A stretch of 8,711 nt of DNA, taken from NCBI GenBank assembly GCA_945873015.1, contig CAMCBY010000143.1, forward strand, positions 1-8,711. The letters run 5' to 3'. This DNA comes from Klebsiella pneumoniae. Its GTDB lineage: Bacteria; Pseudomonadota; Gammaproteobacteria; Ga0077536. Both the position numbers and the translations under genes were made by a program. Positions 6,495-8,711 of the stretch are shown piece by piece; the first letter of the stretch is position 1; every line of letters starts with the position of its first letter. A model generated the notes under the pieces. The model was not told the DNA's origin and ran no database searches. It saw nothing but the letters and a program-made list of their open reading frames with translations.

Positions 6495-7929
6495 TGGGCA
6501 ACAATTCATCGCAGGTCTGCGTGACGGACGTGAGGTGTGGTACGACGGCAAACGTGTCGAGGATGTGACGGTCTTCCCTGAGTTTCAGGCCGCGATCAAA
6601 TCCATCGCCGAACTCTACGACCTGCAGCATGACCCTGCGCACCGTGAGGTGCTGGTCACCGAGATTCCCGATATCGGCCTTGCCGGTCGCGCGTTCGAGA
6701 TCCCGCGCACGCTCAACCAACTGCGCTTGAAGCGCGAGGCCTATATCACCTGGGCGCGCGCCAATTGCGGCATGGTCGGACGCAGCCCCGATTTTCTGAA
6801 CGTGATGCTGGCGGCGCTGGCCGCCAAGCGCGGCTTCTTCGCCGAGGCGAGTCCGGCCGGCGCCGACGCGATGGTTAACTACTGGAAACATGTCGCGAAA
6901 AACGATCTGTTTCTGACCCATGCACTGCTCGACCCGCAGCTCGACAAGGGCAAATTGCGTCATCAGCAGTCCGACCCTGGCATCTGCCTGCGGGTGGTCG
7001 ATGAGAATGCCGACGGCCTGGTGTTGTCGGGCATCAAACGTATCGCGACCGCCGCGCCCTACGCCGATGAGATTCTGGTGTGGCCGTTCCCGCCGACCTT
7101 CCAGGCCGGTGAAGAAGCCTATGCGAACGTGTTCGCGGTGCCGATGAACGCCAAGGGTTTGAGAACCATCTGCCGCGTGTCCTATGCCAGTCACGGCAAA
7201 CGTCGCGACTTTCCGTTGTCGTCGCGTTTCGACGAAATGGACGCGACGGTGGTATTCGACAACGTGCTGGTGCCGTGGGACCGCGTGTTCGTCAATCAGA
7301 ACGTGCCGCTGCTCAATCGTATGTATCGCGAAACGCGTATGCGCGAACTGACCGCCCATCAGACCAATGCGCGCCTCGAAGTGAAGTTAGGTTTTGTGTA
7401 TGCGCTGGTGCAGCGCCTCGCCGAAGCGCAGGGCCTGGCATCGCGCCCCGAGATCATGGAAATGCTCGGCGAGGCGGTGGTGCGCATCGAGATGATCCGC
7501 AACACCACACGCGCGGCGGAACTGCAGGCGACGGTCGATCCGGACAACGGCGTGCTGTATCCCGATCTGCCGGCCTTGCAGGTCGGTCGTGCTTATGGCC
7601 CGCTGGTCTATCCCGATCTCGTGAAGATGGTGCGACGTATGGGCGGTGGCGCGCTGGTGCAGGTGCCGGTGTCGATGGATGAATTCGATTCGCCGGTCGG
7701 TGCCGACATCGAGCGCGCTTTGCGCGGTGCCGAGATGTCGGGCGTACGCAAGACCCAGTTACTCAAGCTCGGTTGGGATATCTGCGGTAGCGAATTCGGT
7801 GCACGACACGAACTTTATGAGATGAATTACGCCGGCGAGCGCAGCGCCTTGATGGCGGGCATCCAGCGTGAATACGCACGCAAAGAGGAGTGGCTGAACT
7901 ATCTTGATCGTTTTCTGGAGGACTTATGA
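6481..7929 (+). CDS. HpaB-family FADH2-dependent hydroxylase (4-hydroxyphenylacetate 3-hydroxylase-like)
   Basis: This 482-residue protein resembles the large oxygenase component of two-component flavin monooxygenases (HpaB/PheA/PvcC group, acyl-CoA-dehydrogenase-like fold), which hydroxylate phenolic rings using FADH2 from a partner reductase. Family landmarks run in order: REAYITWARANCGMVGRSPDF (85-105), LFLTHALLDPQLDKGK (143-158), SSRFDE plus DNVLVPW (247-266), and GSEFGARHELYEMNYAGE (436-453). By alignment from memory to E. coli HpaB (Arg113, Tyr117, His155), Arg101 and His147 are kept but the Tyr is Phe105. The same four-helix 'ELYE.NY.G' end is seen in HpaB. The start ATG at 6481 overlaps the previous gene and follows GAGG at 6471-6474. 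The stop overlaps the next ATG (ATGA). The partner reductase (HpaC-like) is not in view. The superfamily also holds 4-hydroxybutyryl-CoA dehydratase, but neighbours and motifs favour an oxygenase. The substrate is unassigned. Confidence 0.88.
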   Translation: MAVRNGQQFIAGLRDGREVWYDGKRVEDVTVFPEFQAAIKSIAELYDLQHDPAHREVLVTEIPDIGLAGRAFEIPRTLNQLRLKREAYITWARANCGMVGRSPDFLNVMLAALAAKRGFFAEASPAGADAMVNYWKHVAKNDLFLTHALLDPQLDKGKLRHQQSDPGICLRVVDENADGLVLSGIKRIATAAPYADEILVWPFPPTFQAGEEAYANVFAVPMNAKGLRTICRVSYASHGKRRDFPLSSRFDEMDATVVFDNVLVPWDRVFVNQNVPLLNRMYRETRMRELTAHQTNARLEVKLGFVYALVQRLAEAQGLASRPEIMEMLGEAVVRIEMIRNTTRAAELQATVDPDNGVLYPDLPALQVGRAYGPLVYPDLVKMVRRMGGGALVQVPVSMDEFDSPVGADIERALRGAEMSGVRKTQLLKLGWDICGSEFGARHELYEMNYAGERSALMAGIQREYARKEEWLNYLDRFLEDL

Positions 7930-8711
7930 GCAGCACTGGCGATAAACCCTATCGCAGCCTGTGGGGCGATCTGCGCGGCGCGGTTTTTGAGCAGGGATAT
8001 CTCGGCGCCGGCGGCATCCGCACGCGTTATCTGCATAGTGGCAGCAAAGGTGAGCCGGTCCTGCTCCTGCTGCATGGGACCAGCGGTCACGCCGAATGTT
8101 ATTCGCGCAATCTCGCTGCCCACGGTGCGCACTTCGACACCTATGCCATCGACATGGTCGGCCACGGCTGGAGCGACAAACCCGATACGCCCTATGAAAT
8201 CGACGTCTACGTCGAACACCTGCGTGCGGTACTCGATACCTTAGGCTGCGCACGCGCGCATATCTCGGGTGAATCCCTGGGCGGCTGGGTGGCGGCGCGT
8301 TTTGCCCTCAAATATCCGCAGCGCGTCGCGCGCCTGTGTTTGAACACGACAGGTGGCGCGACCATGAACCCGGCGGTGATGGCGAAGATCAAACAATCGA
8401 CCCGCGCCGCGGTGGAGAACCCGAGTTGGGAGGCCGTGCGCGCACGACTGGAATGGCTGATGGCCGACCCGGCCTCGGTCACCGATGATCTGGTGGCCTG
8501 TCGCCAAGCCATCTATCAGCAGCCGGGTTTTGCGCGCGCGCTGGAGAACATCCTGGTCTTGCAGGAGCCTGAGATCCGCGGCCCGAATAATCTCAGTGAT
8601 GCAGAGTGGACGGCCATCAAAGCGACTACGCTGGTGGTGTGGACTTCTCACGACCCGACGGCGCCGGAGTCTTTGGGCCGACGTCTGGCTGAACTCATCC
8701 CCGACGCGCGC
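7926..8711 (+). CDS. Alpha/beta-fold hydrolase, possibly meta-cleavage-product type (3' end outside window)
   Basis: Translation from the ATG at 7926 stays open for 262 codons to the right edge, so the C terminus is missing. It shows a classic alpha/beta hydrolase: LLLLHGTSGHAE (46-57) with the oxyanion-hole HG, DMVGHGWSDKP (76-86), the nucleophile elbow SGESLGGW (114-121, Ser117), and a probable acid in TSHDPTAP (Asp243). The catalytic His should lie within ~30 residues beyond the edge. HsaD/BphD/MhpC-type C-C hydrolases and esterases or epoxide-hydrolase relatives share this layout; GESLGG is compatible with the MhpC-like group but not decisive. The start overlaps the HpaB-like stop as ATGA, so translation is coupled. 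As the third gene of the operon it would hydrolyse a product of the two upstream oxygenases. This pathway role is inferred. Confidence 0.88.
   Translation, partial: MSSTGDKPYRSLWGDLRGAVFEQGYLGAGGIRTRYLHSGSKGEPVLLLLHGTSGHAECYSRNLAAHGAHFDTYAIDMVGHGWSDKPDTPYEIDVYVEHLRAVLDTLGCARAHISGESLGGWVAARFALKYPQRVARLCLNTTGGATMNPAVMAKIKQSTRAAVENPSWEAVRARLEWLMADPASVTDDLVACRQAIYQQPGFARALENILVLQEPEIRGPNNLSDAEWTAIKATTLVVWTSHDPTAPESLGRRLAELIPDAR

Noticed and set aside
6286..7359. 357-codon open frame antisense to the HpaB-like gene
   Set aside because: It is fully covered by two genes with strong family motifs, and its product shows no family resemblance.

Overview
The window is GC-rich, densely coding DNA from a Gram-negative bacterium. 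A TamB-type envelope protein requires an outer membrane. High GC, a GntR/FCD regulator, several flavin-dependent oxygenase-type genes and a REP-like palindromic repeat all fit a proteobacterium, most likely a gammaproteobacterium. That placement is inference: the window has no rRNA gene or taxonomic marker.

Left part (1-3943): the C-terminal ~850 residues of TamB run off the left edge. TamB overlaps, tail to tail by 38 bp, a glutathione S-transferase gene on the minus strand. A 247-bp divergent spacer then separates the GST from a small stand-alone SET-domain protein (putative lysine methyltransferase) on the plus strand.

Middle (3944-4314): this 371-bp convergent intergenic stretch has no gene. 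It holds a two-layered repeat. Two inverted GTGG-plus-hairpin units form a REPIN/BIME-like element (4063-4294). A ~143-bp MITE-like element with its own terminal inverted repeats (4136-4278) is inserted inside the right-hand hairpin. Removing 147 bp in silico (the insert plus one copy of the short flanking duplication) restores a perfect 24-bp inverted repeat, so the order of events can be read directly.

Right part (4315-8711): a GntR/FCD repressor on the minus strand diverges from a tightly packed plus-strand operon. The operon encodes a luciferase-like flavin monooxygenase, an HpaB-family FADH2-dependent hydroxylase and an alpha/beta hydrolase cut by the right edge. The genes overlap by 14 and 4 bp, which implies cotranscription and translational coupling. 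The 167-bp divergent region carries a perfect 12-bp AT-rich palindrome (candidate GntR operator) and a separate 10-bp-stem inverted repeat. Together these look like a ligand-inducible catabolic operon that oxygenates a substrate twice and then hydrolyses a C-C or ester bond. No flavin reductase is visible; it may lie beyond the right edge. The substrate is unknown. The HpaB homologue has Phe where characterised 4-hydroxyphenylacetate hydroxylases have a catalytic Tyr, which argues against simply calling it a 4-HPA hydroxylase.
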